Positions 56,091 through 64,000 of a stretch of 64,000 nucleotides of DNA are shown here, piece after piece. How positions within the stretch are numbered: the stretch's first letter is position 1; every line of letters starts with the position of its first letter. A program made the position numbers and the translations under genes. The notes beneath the pieces are model-generated. The model was not told where the DNA came from. It was given only the letters and a program-made list of their open reading frames with translations, and did not search any database. This stretch comes from Staphylococcus sp. KG4-3 (GTDB lineage Bacteria; Bacillota; Bacilli; Staphylococcales; Staphylococcaceae): NCBI RefSeq assembly GCF_033597815.2, contig NZ_CP166245.1, positions 2,480,001 to 2,544,000 on the forward strand, written 5' to 3'.

Positions 56091-57443
56091 TTAGACTGCA
56101 TGTTTTTTGTACTGTCTATACATAATTGCAAGCACAACTAACCACAATGGCGCAAAGATTACACCTATTCGTGTTTCTGGATTTACAAATAATACACAAA
56201 AAATAAAAGCAAAAAATATGATGATACATAATGCCATTACTTTACCACCAGGCATTTTAAATTTACTTCCTTTATGCAAATCAGGTCGAGCTCGTGTATA
56301 TCTATAATACGCAATCATAATCAATGTCCATAAAAATATGTTTAGTACTGTTGAAACAGTACTAATATAAACGAATACAGTTGTCGCATTAGGTATAAAA
56401 TAATTTAGTAGTACTGCAAAAAGCAATAATATACATGTCACTAAAATTGCTGTAACAGGTACACCTCTACGATTCGTTACTTGGAACTTAGGTGGCGCTT
56501 GTTTTCTATCTGCTAATCCAAACAATGTTCTACTATTTGCAAATATCCCACTATTACAAGCAGATGCCGCTGCAGTTAATACAACAAAATTAATAATCCC
56601 TGCAGCAAATGGGATACCGACTAACGCAAAAACTTTAACAAATGGACTGCTATCTGGATCTAATTGATTCCAAGGTATAATAGAAATAATAATTGCTAGA
56701 GCACCGATGTAAAATATTAGAATTCTAAATGGTACATTATTAATAGCCTGTGGAATAGTTTTATGAGGATTTTTAGTTTCTCCTGCTGTAATTCCAATCA
56801 TTTCAATACCAAGGAAAGAAAAAATCGCCATCTGGAATGACATTAAAAATCCAGATATACCGTTGGGAAAAATCCCTCCATTTTTGTAAATATTAGAAAC
56901 ACTTGCATGCCCAAATGGCGTTTGATAAGCCATTACAATCATAACAATACCTATAATAATCAATGCGATGATAGTAACAACTTTAATAATAGCAAACCAA
57001 AATTCTAATTCTCCAAACAATCTCGTACTTAGTAAATTGAATGACATTAGCAATAAGACACAAGCTAATGCCGATAACCAATTTGGAATTTCTGGATACC
57101 AAAATGATACATATTTAGCTACGGCTGTAACCTCTGCCATACCGGAAATAATCCATGTTAACCAATAAGTCCAACCAGTAATAAAACCAGCGAGCGGCCC
57201 AACATATTCATTTGTTATATCCGCAAATGAATTGAATTTTGTATCTGAAAGTAACATTTCCCCCATAGCCCTCATAAACATAAATAAGGCAAATCCTACG
57301 ATAATATATGTTAGTAAAATTGAAGGACCTGCCAAACTAATAGACTGTCCAGCTCCTAAGAACAGACCTGTACCTATTGCACCACCAATAGCAATTAATT
57401 GTATATGCCTATTACTTAACTCTCTCTTTAATCTGTCTGCCAT
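56091..57443 (-). CDS. APC-family amino-acid permease (CycA/AnsP-like)
   Basis: A 450-residue permease with 12 membrane segments. Family motifs are HIQLIAIGGAIGTGLFLGAGQSI near the N-terminus, RAMGEMLLSDTKFNSFADI and FLGIEMIGITAGETKNP. It is closest in style to D-serine/D-alanine/glycine (CycA) transporters. A substrate is not proven, and the partner nucleoside hydrolase is an unexpected neighbour. The ATG at 57443 has TTAGGAAC upstream. A cre site lies 175 bp upstream. Confidence 0.85.
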   Translation of the reverse strand: MADRLKRELSNRHIQLIAIGGAIGTGLFLGAGQSISLAGPSILLTYIIVGFALFMFMRAMGEMLLSDTKFNSFADITNEYVGPLAGFITGWTYWLTWIISGMAEVTAVAKYVSFWYPEIPNWLSALACVLLLMSFNLLSTRLFGELEFWFAIIKVVTIIALIIIGIVMIVMAYQTPFGHASVSNIYKNGGIFPNGISGFLMSFQMAIFSFLGIEMIGITAGETKNPHKTIPQAINNVPFRILIFYIGALAIIISIIPWNQLDPDSSPFVKVFALVGIPFAAGIINFVVLTAAASACNSGIFANSRTLFGLADRKQAPPKFQVTNRRGVPVTAILVTCILLLFAVLLNYFIPNATTVFVYISTVSTVLNIFLWTLIMIAYYRYTRARPDLHKGSKFKMPGGKVMALCIIIFFAFIFCVLFVNPETRIGVIFAPLWLVVLAIMYRQYKKHAV

Positions 57444-57617
57444 AGTTCCTAACCCCTTAACCTTGAAATATGCGCACATTTCTATTTTACTACTTTTTCA
57501 TTTGAACAAGAACGTTACACCAAATTCACATTAAAAGTGTATTAACATGCTTTTAGCAAATAATTTCTCCTATTATATTTACTATTAACTCAATAATAAA
57601 AAAGTTAAATCACTTTA

Positions 57618-57631
57618 TGTATGCGCTTACA
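57618..57631 (-). promoter_or_regulatory. cre site upstream of the permease-nucleoside hydrolase operon
   Basis: On the minus strand TGTAAGCGCATACA fits WTGNAANCGNWNNCW, including the outer A and T. It is about 175 bp from the start codon. The rest of 57480-57796 has no gene. Confidence 0.55.
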
Positions 57632-57799
57632 TAATATCACAATCATAAATCAACTATATTCATATTTCAACTTAAATTATTTTTTAAAAAGTTTTTTATA
57701 CAATATTTATATCGCACCCATAAATATTCTCCTCTTGCTTATATTATAAAAACTGTTAAATTAAAAATATTAACTTATACATATCTGAGGGGGGATTTG

Positions 57800-58771
57800 A
57801 TGCGCGCGATTTTTATAGGTATTCTCGGAGCATTATTTTTTTCAATCACTTTTATACTAAATCATTCTATGGCAAGTAGTGGTGGAAATTGGTTATTTAG
57901 TGCTTCATTACGTTTTATATTTATGTTCCCATTTCTTTTTATTTTTGTTTATATTAAAAAAAGACATGGATACATACTTGAACATATTAAAAAGTACTTT
58001 TTACAATGGTTACTTTGGAGTACTCTTGGTTTCGTCTTTTTCTATATTCCCATTACATTTGTCTCCAATTACAGCCCAGGTTGGTTGATATCAGCAACAT
58101 GGCAACTAACAATTATATGTGGTTTATTACTTGCACCTTTATTTTATGAATATATTCAGTTTGATAAACAATTAATTAAAGTTAGAGAACGTATTTCTTG
58201 GCGCTCTGTTAGTACTTCTAGCGTTATGGTGTTTGGTGTCGTGTTAGTTCAAATACCTCAAATTACGTCCATAGAAATGCAAACCTTTGTTCTCTCTGTT
58301 GTTCCACTTATCGTTGGAGCTTTCAGTTATCCGTTGGGTAACCGTAAAATGATGGAACTTGTAGATAATGAATTAACAACAATTGAACGTATTTATGGTA
58401 TGACCTTAGTCACGTTACCTATCTGGATTATTATCTTTGTAATCGGTGTTTTTAAAAGTGGATTCCCTTCTTCTAATCAAGTATTACAAACTTTTTTAGT
58501 CGCTATATTTTCTGGTATCATCGCGACTACACTCTTTTTCTATGCTACAAATTTAGTAAAAAACAACCAAGCTAAATTAGCTGCTGTTGAAGCAACTCAA
58601 GCTACTGAAATAATCTTTACACTCATTGGTGAAATGTTATTTCTGGGGTTACCTTTACCAGATCCTATTAGTATTATTGGTATCATTATTATCACATTAG
58701 GTATTTTTGTTTATAGCTTTATGAATGCCAAAATTAGAGAAAACAATAGTGATATTCAAAAATTCAGCTAA
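57800..58771 (+). CDS. DMT-superfamily multidrug-resistance-type exporter
   Basis: A 323-residue membrane protein with ten segments, of the EmrE-like multidrug resistance efflux family (PF13536 type). The N-terminus reads RAIFIGILGALFFSITFILNHSM and the last repeat has AVEATQATEIIFTLIGEML. The ATG at 57800 follows AGGGGGG. A TTG three bases earlier is in frame. The tetR gene that follows has its own promoter, so control of this exporter by that regulator is possible but unproven. Confidence 0.8.
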   Translation: MRAIFIGILGALFFSITFILNHSMASSGGNWLFSASLRFIFMFPFLFIFVYIKKRHGYILEHIKKYFLQWLLWSTLGFVFFYIPITFVSNYSPGWLISATWQLTIICGLLLAPLFYEYIQFDKQLIKVRERISWRSVSTSSVMVFGVVLVQIPQITSIEMQTFVLSVVPLIVGAFSYPLGNRKMMELVDNELTTIERIYGMTLVTLPIWIIIFVIGVFKSGFPSSNQVLQTFLVAIFSGIIATTLFFYATNLVKNNQAKLAAVEATQATEIIFTLIGEMLFLGLPLPDPISIIGIIIITLGIFVYSFMNAKIRENNSDIQKFS

Positions 58772-58872
58772 TATATCAAATCATATCAATGTATACTATT
58801 TCGTCACATTTTCAAAAATGACTAATAAAATATAATGAACACTATATCTACAATTTGAACTAAACAGTCACA

Positions 58873-58934
58873 TTGACATTCTTATTTGAAAGCAAGATAA
58901 TTTATATCAAATAGCATTGCTAGTGATATAAATT
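58873..58934 (+). promoter_or_regulatory. Promoter and autoregulatory operator of the TetR gene
   Basis: -35 TTGACA (58873-58878), 17-bp spacer, -10 GATAAT (58896-58901). From the -10 onward lie AATTTATATCA (58899-58909) and its exact inverted copy TGATATAAATT (58924-58934), with TAGCA-T-TGCTA nested at the centre. This layout suits autorepression. Confidence 0.7.
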
Positions 58935-58952
58935 AAAGGAGGTTCAAGGTCA

Positions 58953-59516
58953 ATGCCGACAACTCATGTTGACCCAAGAATTACCAGAACTAAAAAATTA
59001 TTAATGGATGCCTTCCGAGCTATAGCAAAAGAAAAGAAACTTCAATCCATAACAGTGAAAGACATTACAGACCGTGCAACTGTTAATCGTGCAACGTTCT
59101 ATGCTCATTTTTATGATAAATATGACATCATGGATTATACATTATCAGAAACTTTACTTAAAAACTTAAATTATTCATTAAATGTATCAACGGAACTCAA
59201 TGAAGAAACGCTATGTAAAAGTTTTATTACTATCACAAGCTATATTCAAGAGACTCATAACGAATGCAAATTAAATAGTGAAGCTTATGGTCAAGTTGTA
59301 GAAAAAAAAGTAAAAGAAGAATTAGAGGATATCTTTCTAACACTGCTAGTACAACAACACGTTAACGAAAATCGTGAAACGCTTGCTACAACTGCGAGGT
59401 TCTTGTCTTGGGGGCTTTATGGAACAGCTAAGCATTGGTTCCATACGAGTCAATTACCAGCACAAACGTATATTAAACAAGCACTTCCTTTCTTAATGAA
59501 TCAAAATACTAATTAA
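58953..59516 (+). CDS. TetR-family regulator
   Basis: A 187-residue TetR-family protein. The helix-turn-helix (about 30-60) reads SITVKDITDRATVNRATFYA followed by HFYDKYDIM. The C-terminal ligand domain has FLSWGLYGTAKHWFHTSQ. AAAGGAGG precedes the ATG. A strong promoter carries a nested operator-like dyad, suggesting autorepression. The ligand and other targets are unknown. Neighbours are an exporter gene upstream and, convergently, a V8-like protease gene. Confidence 0.87.
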   Translation: MPTTHVDPRITRTKKLLMDAFRAIAKEKKLQSITVKDITDRATVNRATFYAHFYDKYDIMDYTLSETLLKNLNYSLNVSTELNEETLCKSFITITSYIQETHNECKLNSEAYGQVVEKKVKEELEDIFLTLLVQQHVNENRETLATTARFLSWGLYGTAKHWFHTSQLPAQTYIKQALPFLMNQNTN

Positions 59517-59524
59517 ATATATTT

Positions 59525-59577
59525 AAAGAGCGGAGCTATAAAATCAAATGGTATTTTTGATTTTATAGCTCCGCTTT
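59525..59577. terminator. Bidirectional terminator between the tetR and protease genes
   Basis: AGCGGAGCTATAAAATCAAA pairs with TTTGATTTTATAGCTCCGCT, with U-runs on both strands. Confidence 0.9.
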
Positions 59578-59640
59578 ATATTTTATACTGTAATTTAAAT
59601 ATTACATTTTCAAACATATCAAATGTATTTTTTTAATTCT

Positions 59641-60432
59641 TTATTCTCTATTTTCATTTATAAAATCTAACACTTTACCTGTTATCGCCACTGCGCTATT
59701 ACTTTCACCCTCGATACCACCTTGATGCAATCCAATAACTTCATTATTTTCATTAAAGAGTGGTGAACCAGAATTACCACCATAAGTACTCGCATCATAT
59801 GTAAGTATATTACTATTATTAGCTAAAATTTCTCCTTTACTTTCCCACATTGTCGCTAGTGACTTATCTCCAGGATACCCAGTAACCGTTATAGGTTCGC
59901 CTTCACTAACATTTGAAGCATCTTGTAACGTTGCTGGTTGAACAACATCACCTACTGATTGACCGTTTTTATTTTCATTAAAATGAACAACCACTAAATC
60001 TTCATCACCAGGGTATGCTTTTATTTCTTTTTCAGTAAAAGTACCATTAGGAAATGTATTAGCATCTTTGGCAGCTGGTGCAAAGGTCATGTTGCCATCC
60101 GAAAGGTCTGCAACATGCTTATTCGTTAACACCGTATTCTTATCTATTACAACACCTGTCGCGATATTGTTTCCAATATTGATATAACCAATAGATTGAT
60201 AATGTCCACTGTTTGTATTTTCAATTTGTGTTCTATCTTCGTTGGGTAATATAACTCTTGGCATCGCTTTGTTTTCAGCAGGACGTTCTGCTGTATTTTG
60301 CGTTGCTTCAGTACTCTGTGCTGTAGCATTAGTACTCTGAGCATCAACCTTACTATCACTATTAAACATTGCTAATGACAATACAGCGATAAAAGCACAT
60401 GAGATACTATTAATTAATATTCTTTTCAACAT
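59641..60432 (-). CDS. Secreted V8-like (glutamyl endopeptidase) serine protease
   Basis: A 263-residue extracellular protease of the S1B/V8 family. A signal peptide (about 1-31) is followed by a Thr/Gln/Ala-rich propeptide (32-59). The mature enzyme probably starts at Val 60 (VILPNEDRTQI), as in SspA. The catalytic triad is His 106 (TNKHV), Asp 145 (DEDLVVV) and Ser 221 (GNSGSP). GGAGGG precedes the ATG. A weak CodY-like match (12 of 15) lies at 60478-60492. It is an SspA/Esp-type enzyme, but I cannot fix orthology. Confidence 0.9.
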   Translation of the reverse strand: MLKRILINSISCAFIAVLSLAMFNSDSKVDAQSTNATAQSTEATQNTAERPAENKAMPRVILPNEDRTQIENTNSGHYQSIGYINIGNNIATGVVIDKNTVLTNKHVADLSDGNMTFAPAAKDANTFPNGTFTEKEIKAYPGDEDLVVVHFNENKNGQSVGDVVQPATLQDASNVSEGEPITVTGYPGDKSLATMWESKGEILANNSNILTYDASTYGGNSGSPLFNENNEVIGLHQGGIEGESNSAVAITGKVLDFINENRE

Positions 60433-60734
60433 AAATTAACCCTCCAATAAAATATAAATCTCTTCTTCAATTTAAAGAATTTTCTAAAAATAATCAAATT
60501 ATATTATATTTTAAATTTCTTTACAAAAAATCATTTCATTATACATAGAATAATTTATATTCATTAAATAAAGATTTTACGTATTTAAGCAACATTTATG
60601 ATTATGTGTTGTTTACACGATATATGCATAAACATGTTGTTTGCTATAATTAGAAACACGTTATACAATATAACTATGCAACAGGTGTTAGTTAGACGAT
60701 TCGTGTTGTAAATTAAAAGTTAGGAGGGATAGAC

Positions 60735-61712
60735 GTGACAACAATCCAACACCATCATGGGTTCCAACGAACTTTTCAAAAGGATCACTTGACCTTAGGG
60801 TTAGCATTTCCTTTCGACAATTCGGAAGACCATGAATTATCATTTGAAAATCAAATTGAGTTAGCTCAATATGCTGAAGAACTCGGATTTACTAGCCTAT
60901 TTGTGCGTGACAGTCCGCTTTATAGTCCACATCTAGGAAATGTAACGACAAACTACGATCCGTTTGTATTTTTATCTTATCTCAGTGCCAAAACATCTAA
61001 AATCGCTCTCGGGACCTCTAGTATTGTTGCTACATTACGTCATCCAATTCATATAGCTAAGGCAGCTACTTCTCTTGACTTAATTTCAAATGAGCGCTTT
61101 TTGTTAGGTATGGCAACAGGAGACCGTAAATTTGAATTTCCTACATTTAAGATAAAAGAAGAACAGTTAACCGAAAAATTTCAAGATACTATTATGGCTA
61201 TAAATGAGTTATGGCAAGTACATTCACCAGATATATCGAACTCAATATTTGAATTATACGCAGACTCAGGACTACAAATGTTGCCAAAGCATAAACATAT
61301 CCCAATGTTTGCGACAGGCTATTCAAAACAACAAATGTCTTGGTTAAAGTCCAATATGGACGGCTTAATGTTTTACCCACAACCATTTCAACAACAGAAA
61401 GCGCTACTTCAAGATTGGCACAACAATGATACTTTCAAACCATTTATGCATCCGCTTGTTGTAGATTTATCAAACCAACCGAACGAATTAGTGAAACCTG
61501 TTAAAGGTGGTTATCGGTTAGGTAGAAATACTTTAATAAAAATTCTAAAAGCCTATGAAAAAATCGGCACAAATCATATTATGTTACATTTAAAATCAAA
61601 TAGCAGATCATATAAATCATTATTAACAGAAATTGGCGATTATGTAATACCACATTTCCCGCCACATATATTACAGGAGGAACATAAAAATGACATTATT
61701 AGACAGAATTAA
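60735..61712 (+). CDS. LLM-class (luciferase-like) flavin oxidoreductase
   Basis: A 325-residue bacterial luciferase-like monooxygenase with a TIM barrel that binds FMN or F420-type flavins. Conserved stretches are LAQYAEELGFTSLFVRD, SKIALGTSSIVATLRHPIHI and NERFLLGMATGDR. The substrate is unknown. The start is a GTG with AGGAGGG upstream. The last 23 bases overlap the next gene, so the two are probably co-translated. Confidence 0.85.
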   Translation: MTTIQHHHGFQRTFQKDHLTLGLAFPFDNSEDHELSFENQIELAQYAEELGFTSLFVRDSPLYSPHLGNVTTNYDPFVFLSYLSAKTSKIALGTSSIVATLRHPIHIAKAATSLDLISNERFLLGMATGDRKFEFPTFKIKEEQLTEKFQDTIMAINELWQVHSPDISNSIFELYADSGLQMLPKHKHIPMFATGYSKQQMSWLKSNMDGLMFYPQPFQQQKALLQDWHNNDTFKPFMHPLVVDLSNQPNELVKPVKGGYRLGRNTLIKILKAYEKIGTNHIMLHLKSNSRSYKSLLTEIGDYVIPHFPPHILQEEHKNDIIRQN

Positions 61713-61923
61713 TGAACTTGCAAATAAAGAAAAAGTAGAAGCATTGAGTGTTGAAGAAAAACAAGAACAACACATATTAAGACAAGAATATTTACAAATG
61801 ATTCGTGGACAAGTTATTAATACATTTTCAACAATGAAAGTAGTTGATCCATTAGGTGAAGACGTAACACCTGATAAAGTTTATAAATTACGTGAAGAAA
61901 TGGGCACATTAGACCTTAATTAA
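61690..61923 (+). CDS. DUF896/YnzC-family small protein
   Basis: A 77-residue, mostly helical protein of the UPF0291/DUF896 family: LLDRINELANKEKVEALSVE, KQEQHILRQEYLQMIRGQV and DPLGEDVTPDKVY. Its function is unknown. In B. subtilis the relative YnzC is linked to the SOS operon yneA-yneB-ynzC. Here it overlaps the LLM oxidoreductase gene by 23 bp, with its own AGGAGG inside that gene. Confidence 0.9.
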   Translation: MTLLDRINELANKEKVEALSVEEKQEQHILRQEYLQMIRGQVINTFSTMKVVDPLGEDVTPDKVYKLREEMGTLDLN

Positions 61924-61927
61924 AACA

Positions 61928-61983
61928 CAAAAAAGGAGTGAGTCAGCAATCTAGTTAAAGATAGATTGCTTGCTCCTTTTTTA
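61928..61983. terminator. Bidirectional terminator after the DUF896 gene
   Basis: AAAAAGGAGTGAGTCAGCAATCT pairs imperfectly with AGATTGCTTGCTCCTTTTTT, with U-runs on both sides. Confidence 0.88.
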
Positions 61984-61990
61984 TATCTTA

Positions 61991-62845
61991 TTATGACAAG
62001 ATTTGTTTCATAGAACGTTTAACACTTCCCGCATACATGCCACCAAATTTAACTAAATGAACCATCAATAAGTATAATCTATAGAATTCGAGACGCTTTT
62101 CTACATCTTCGTTTAATGGATAATGTTTGTCATATTCATTGTAAAATGCCTCTGTAAAACCACCAAAGACAGTAGTAATACCTAAATCAAATTCTCTGTC
62201 ACCATATAATGGCGCTGGGTCAAATAACGCTGGTGAACCATCTGTCAGGAACATATAATTTCCACCCCATAAATCACCGTGCAATAAAGAGGGTTTACTT
62301 GGATGTTGTTTTAATGTATCTACAATTACTGAACGTACAGATTCATATTGTGAAACATCGTCGTCGCTCCAAGCCCCTTGCTCTACTAAGGTTGCTTTCA
62401 GATGATCTAAGCGTCGATTCACAAATAATGTTATCCAATTATCTGTCCAACTATTATCAAATGTTATATCTCCACCTTCATAAGGTAAATCAAAACCAAA
62501 CTTGCCATTTGCTTGTTGTTTACTATGCATTTGGGCTATTAATTCCCCTAATGCTTCTTGACTTCCTGTACGACCTTCATCTAAATAAGTTAATAATAAA
62601 TAAGCGTCGCCCTCAATTTCACCACTACCTATTACTCGTGGTGCAGTAACTTCCGCCTCTTCAAAAAGTTTTAAACCTGAAATTTCTGCGGCAAAAAAAG
62701 ATGCCTTTCGATTTCGTTGAACTAATAGAAAATAGGCTCCCTCAGTTGTCTCAATTTTAAATGCTTCGTTTACATCTCCACCGCTAACAGGTGAAATAGA
62801 CTTTATATTATTTAAAGGCAATTGTGTTTGCCATGACTGTTTCAT
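61991..62845 (-). CDS. Fructosamine-kinase-family phosphotransferase
   Basis: A 284-residue protein of the fructosamine/ketosamine-3-kinase family, kinases that deglycate proteins or phosphorylate small amines. The catalytic loop is HGDLWGGN (189-196), and the metal-binding FDPA follows near 208-211. The nucleotide Lys expected in a VKxN stretch is replaced by Gln (LLVQRN, about 43), so activity may be altered. A glycine-rich GGDVNEAF begins the nucleotide fold. GGAGG precedes the ATG. Confidence 0.85.
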   Translation of the reverse strand: MKQSWQTQLPLNNIKSISPVSGGDVNEAFKIETTEGAYFLLVQRNRKASFFAAEISGLKLFEEAEVTAPRVIGSGEIEGDAYLLLTYLDEGRTGSQEALGELIAQMHSKQQANGKFGFDLPYEGGDITFDNSWTDNWITLFVNRRLDHLKATLVEQGAWSDDDVSQYESVRSVIVDTLKQHPSKPSLLHGDLWGGNYMFLTDGSPALFDPAPLYGDREFDLGITTVFGGFTEAFYNEYDKHYPLNEDVEKRLEFYRLYLLMVHLVKFGGMYAGSVKRSMKQILS

Positions 62846-63104
62846 GAGTTAGACCTCCAATTATTATAATTAAAAATAAATACATCATTATTATTACCTT
62901 TTTTAACTTATGTAATCACTCACATGTTCAAATAAATTATATGTGAAAGTTTTAATAATTCTTTTATTTACTCTAGGCATATAATACGTAAAATGCTAGT
63001 CTATTAAAGACATCTTTTTCAATTTTACTTTTTTTAATTGACTAAGCACTCATCACAATACATAGTTTTATTACAAATAATTTGATAAATGGAGCGATCA
63101 TGAT

Positions 63105-64000
63105 ATGTATAAACTCATCAAACCTATTTTATTCCAAATAGATCCTGAAAAAGCGCACGGTATGACAATTAACGCACTCAAATTCGTCCAAAAATACCCA
63201 AAACTTTTACCTGTTATTAATCAATTATTTCATTATGAAAATGAACGCTTATACCAAAATATCAAAGGCATTCATTTCGACAATCCGATTGGATTAGCGG
63301 CAGGTTTTGATAAATCTTGTGAGGTACCTAAAGCCTTAGAAAACGCTGGTTTTGGCGCACTTGAATTAGGAGGCATCACACCTATACCACAACCTGGCAA
63401 CCCCAAACCACGGATGTATCGCTTAGTGGAAGATAATGCACTGATTAACAGAATGGGTTTTAATAATCTAGGCATGAACAAAGCTTTAAGTAATCTACGC
63501 AAATATAATTATCAAATTCCAATAGGCCTAAATGTTGGTGTTAACAAGACCACATCTTATGATGCGCGTTATGAAGATTATATTAAAGTTATCGATACAT
63601 TTAAAAATGACGTTACCTTTTTTACGGTTAACATCAGCTCTCCTAATACAAAAAACTTACAAAGTTTCCATGATAAAGATGAATTCGCCCAATTGTGCGA
63701 AGCTATTCAATCTTATAAAGAAAAGCAAAATCTAAACGTCCCTATTTTCATCAAACTTACATCTGATTTAACATTAGATGGTCTTAATCAAATGTTAAAA
63801 CCGATAACACAAACCTTTGACGGGATTATACTAGCCAATACAACTCAACAACGTGAGCACTTAAATTCAGACAATCGTCATGAAACAGGTGGATTGAGCG
63901 GAAGACCATTATTCAACCGTAATCTAGAATTAATTTCATATGCTTACAAACAAACAAATGGTGATTTCTTAATTATTGGTACAGGTGGTATTTTCAGTGA
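63105..64000 (+). CDS. pyrD: Dihydroorotate dehydrogenase (quinone), N-terminal part
   Basis: A class 2, membrane-associated dihydroorotate dehydrogenase of pyrimidine synthesis. About 298 residues are visible and the gene runs off the window. The N-terminal helix MYKLIKPILFQIDPEKAHGM is the quinone-access segment. FMN-binding stretches are NPIGLAAGFDKSCEVPKALE, GALELGGITPIPQPGNPKPR and LINRMGFNNLG. The catalytic base region NISSPNTKNL and GTGGIFS near the edge are present. The ATG at 63105 has GGAG 10 nt upstream. The 260 bp before it hold no gene. Confidence 0.93.
   Translation, partial: MYKLIKPILFQIDPEKAHGMTINALKFVQKYPKLLPVINQLFHYENERLYQNIKGIHFDNPIGLAAGFDKSCEVPKALENAGFGALELGGITPIPQPGNPKPRMYRLVEDNALINRMGFNNLGMNKALSNLRKYNYQIPIGLNVGVNKTTSYDARYEDYIKVIDTFKNDVTFFTVNISSPNTKNLQSFHDKDEFAQLCEAIQSYKEKQNLNVPIFIKLTSDLTLDGLNQMLKPITQTFDGIILANTTQQREHLNSDNRHETGGLSGRPLFNRNLELISYAYKQTNGDFLIIGTGGIFS

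Noticed and set aside
62209..62649. Open frame of about 146 codons opposite the fructosamine-kinase-like gene
   Set aside because: The other strand carries HGDLWGGN and other kinase motifs. This frame has none and has no ribosome site.
1..64000. CRISPR array, prophage, IS element or defence island
   Set aside because: No regular repeats, transposase, integrase, phage structural genes or nuclease-helicase clusters were found. Gene order and composition look like core chromosome.

Overview
The window is a 64 kb stretch of low-GC Firmicute chromosome. It is almost certainly a coagulase-negative Staphylococcus, and the combination of genes suggests the S. saprophyticus/xylosus/equorum group. The evidence is AT-rich DNA, Shine-Dalgarno sites matching AAAGGAGGTG, frequent TTG and GTG starts, bidirectional hairpin terminators, and staphylococcal signature loci: cidRABC, the mevalonate genes mvaA/mvaS, drp35, farE/farR, vraDE, copAZ, an IsaA/SceD-like transglycosylase and a V8-type protease. 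No rRNA, tRNA, CRISPR array, prophage or insertion sequence was seen. Only two loci look damaged: a CHAP amidase gene and a relict type I toxin.

Layout. 1-9 kb: the 5' part of ptsG with a GlcT-type RAT/terminator leader, a YfcC transporter, the cid operon (cidR, cidA, cidB and the pyruvate oxidase gene cidC) and an NhaC antiporter that may use an ATT start. 9-17 kb: a frameshifted CHAP amidase, drp35, thiolase-mvaA facing mvaS (acetyl-CoA to mevalonate), a decayed toxin locus, a BCCT osmolyte transporter, ogt and a sigma-B-driven YrhK protein. 17-26 kb: two SdrM-like efflux pumps around an esterase, a GIY-YIG-like protein and an M20 amidohydrolase, followed by a large AraC-type regulator whose mRNA leader encodes a 24-codon peptide. 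26-33 kb: farE/farR with matching operator half-sites, rocA under two cre sites, an IcaC-like acyltransferase and a DUF4064 protein.

33-48 kb: a DUF1445 protein, an orphan PTS EIIC, a maltose-type acetyltransferase, divergent DUF819 and SLC13 transporters with a CodY-like box between them, a 68-residue small protein, a stress-type SDR, vraDE with a BceR/BraR-type operator, a SulP transporter and copA-copZ under a CsoR-type operator. 48-64 kb: an aminotransferase and a D-2-hydroxyacid dehydrogenase behind a SAM-I riboswitch, an IsaA-like transglycosylase with a WalR box, a second orphan EIIC, a QueD-like protein lacking the zinc motif, DUF488, an M23 peptidase, a CycA-like permease with a nucleoside hydrolase, a DMT exporter, a self-regulating TetR, a V8-like protease, an LLM oxidoreductase overlapping a DUF896 gene, a fructosamine-kinase-like protein and the 5' part of pyrD.

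Much of the window concerns central carbon overflow (ptsG, cidC, rocA, cre/CodY sites), envelope defence (vraDE, farE, sdrM-like pumps, IsaA) and metal or stress control. The most unusual unit is the SAM-riboswitch operon at 48.1-50.5 kb. Homology would call its second gene D-lactate dehydrogenase, but the riboswitch points to methionine supply from 2-oxo or 2-hydroxy methylthiobutyrate.
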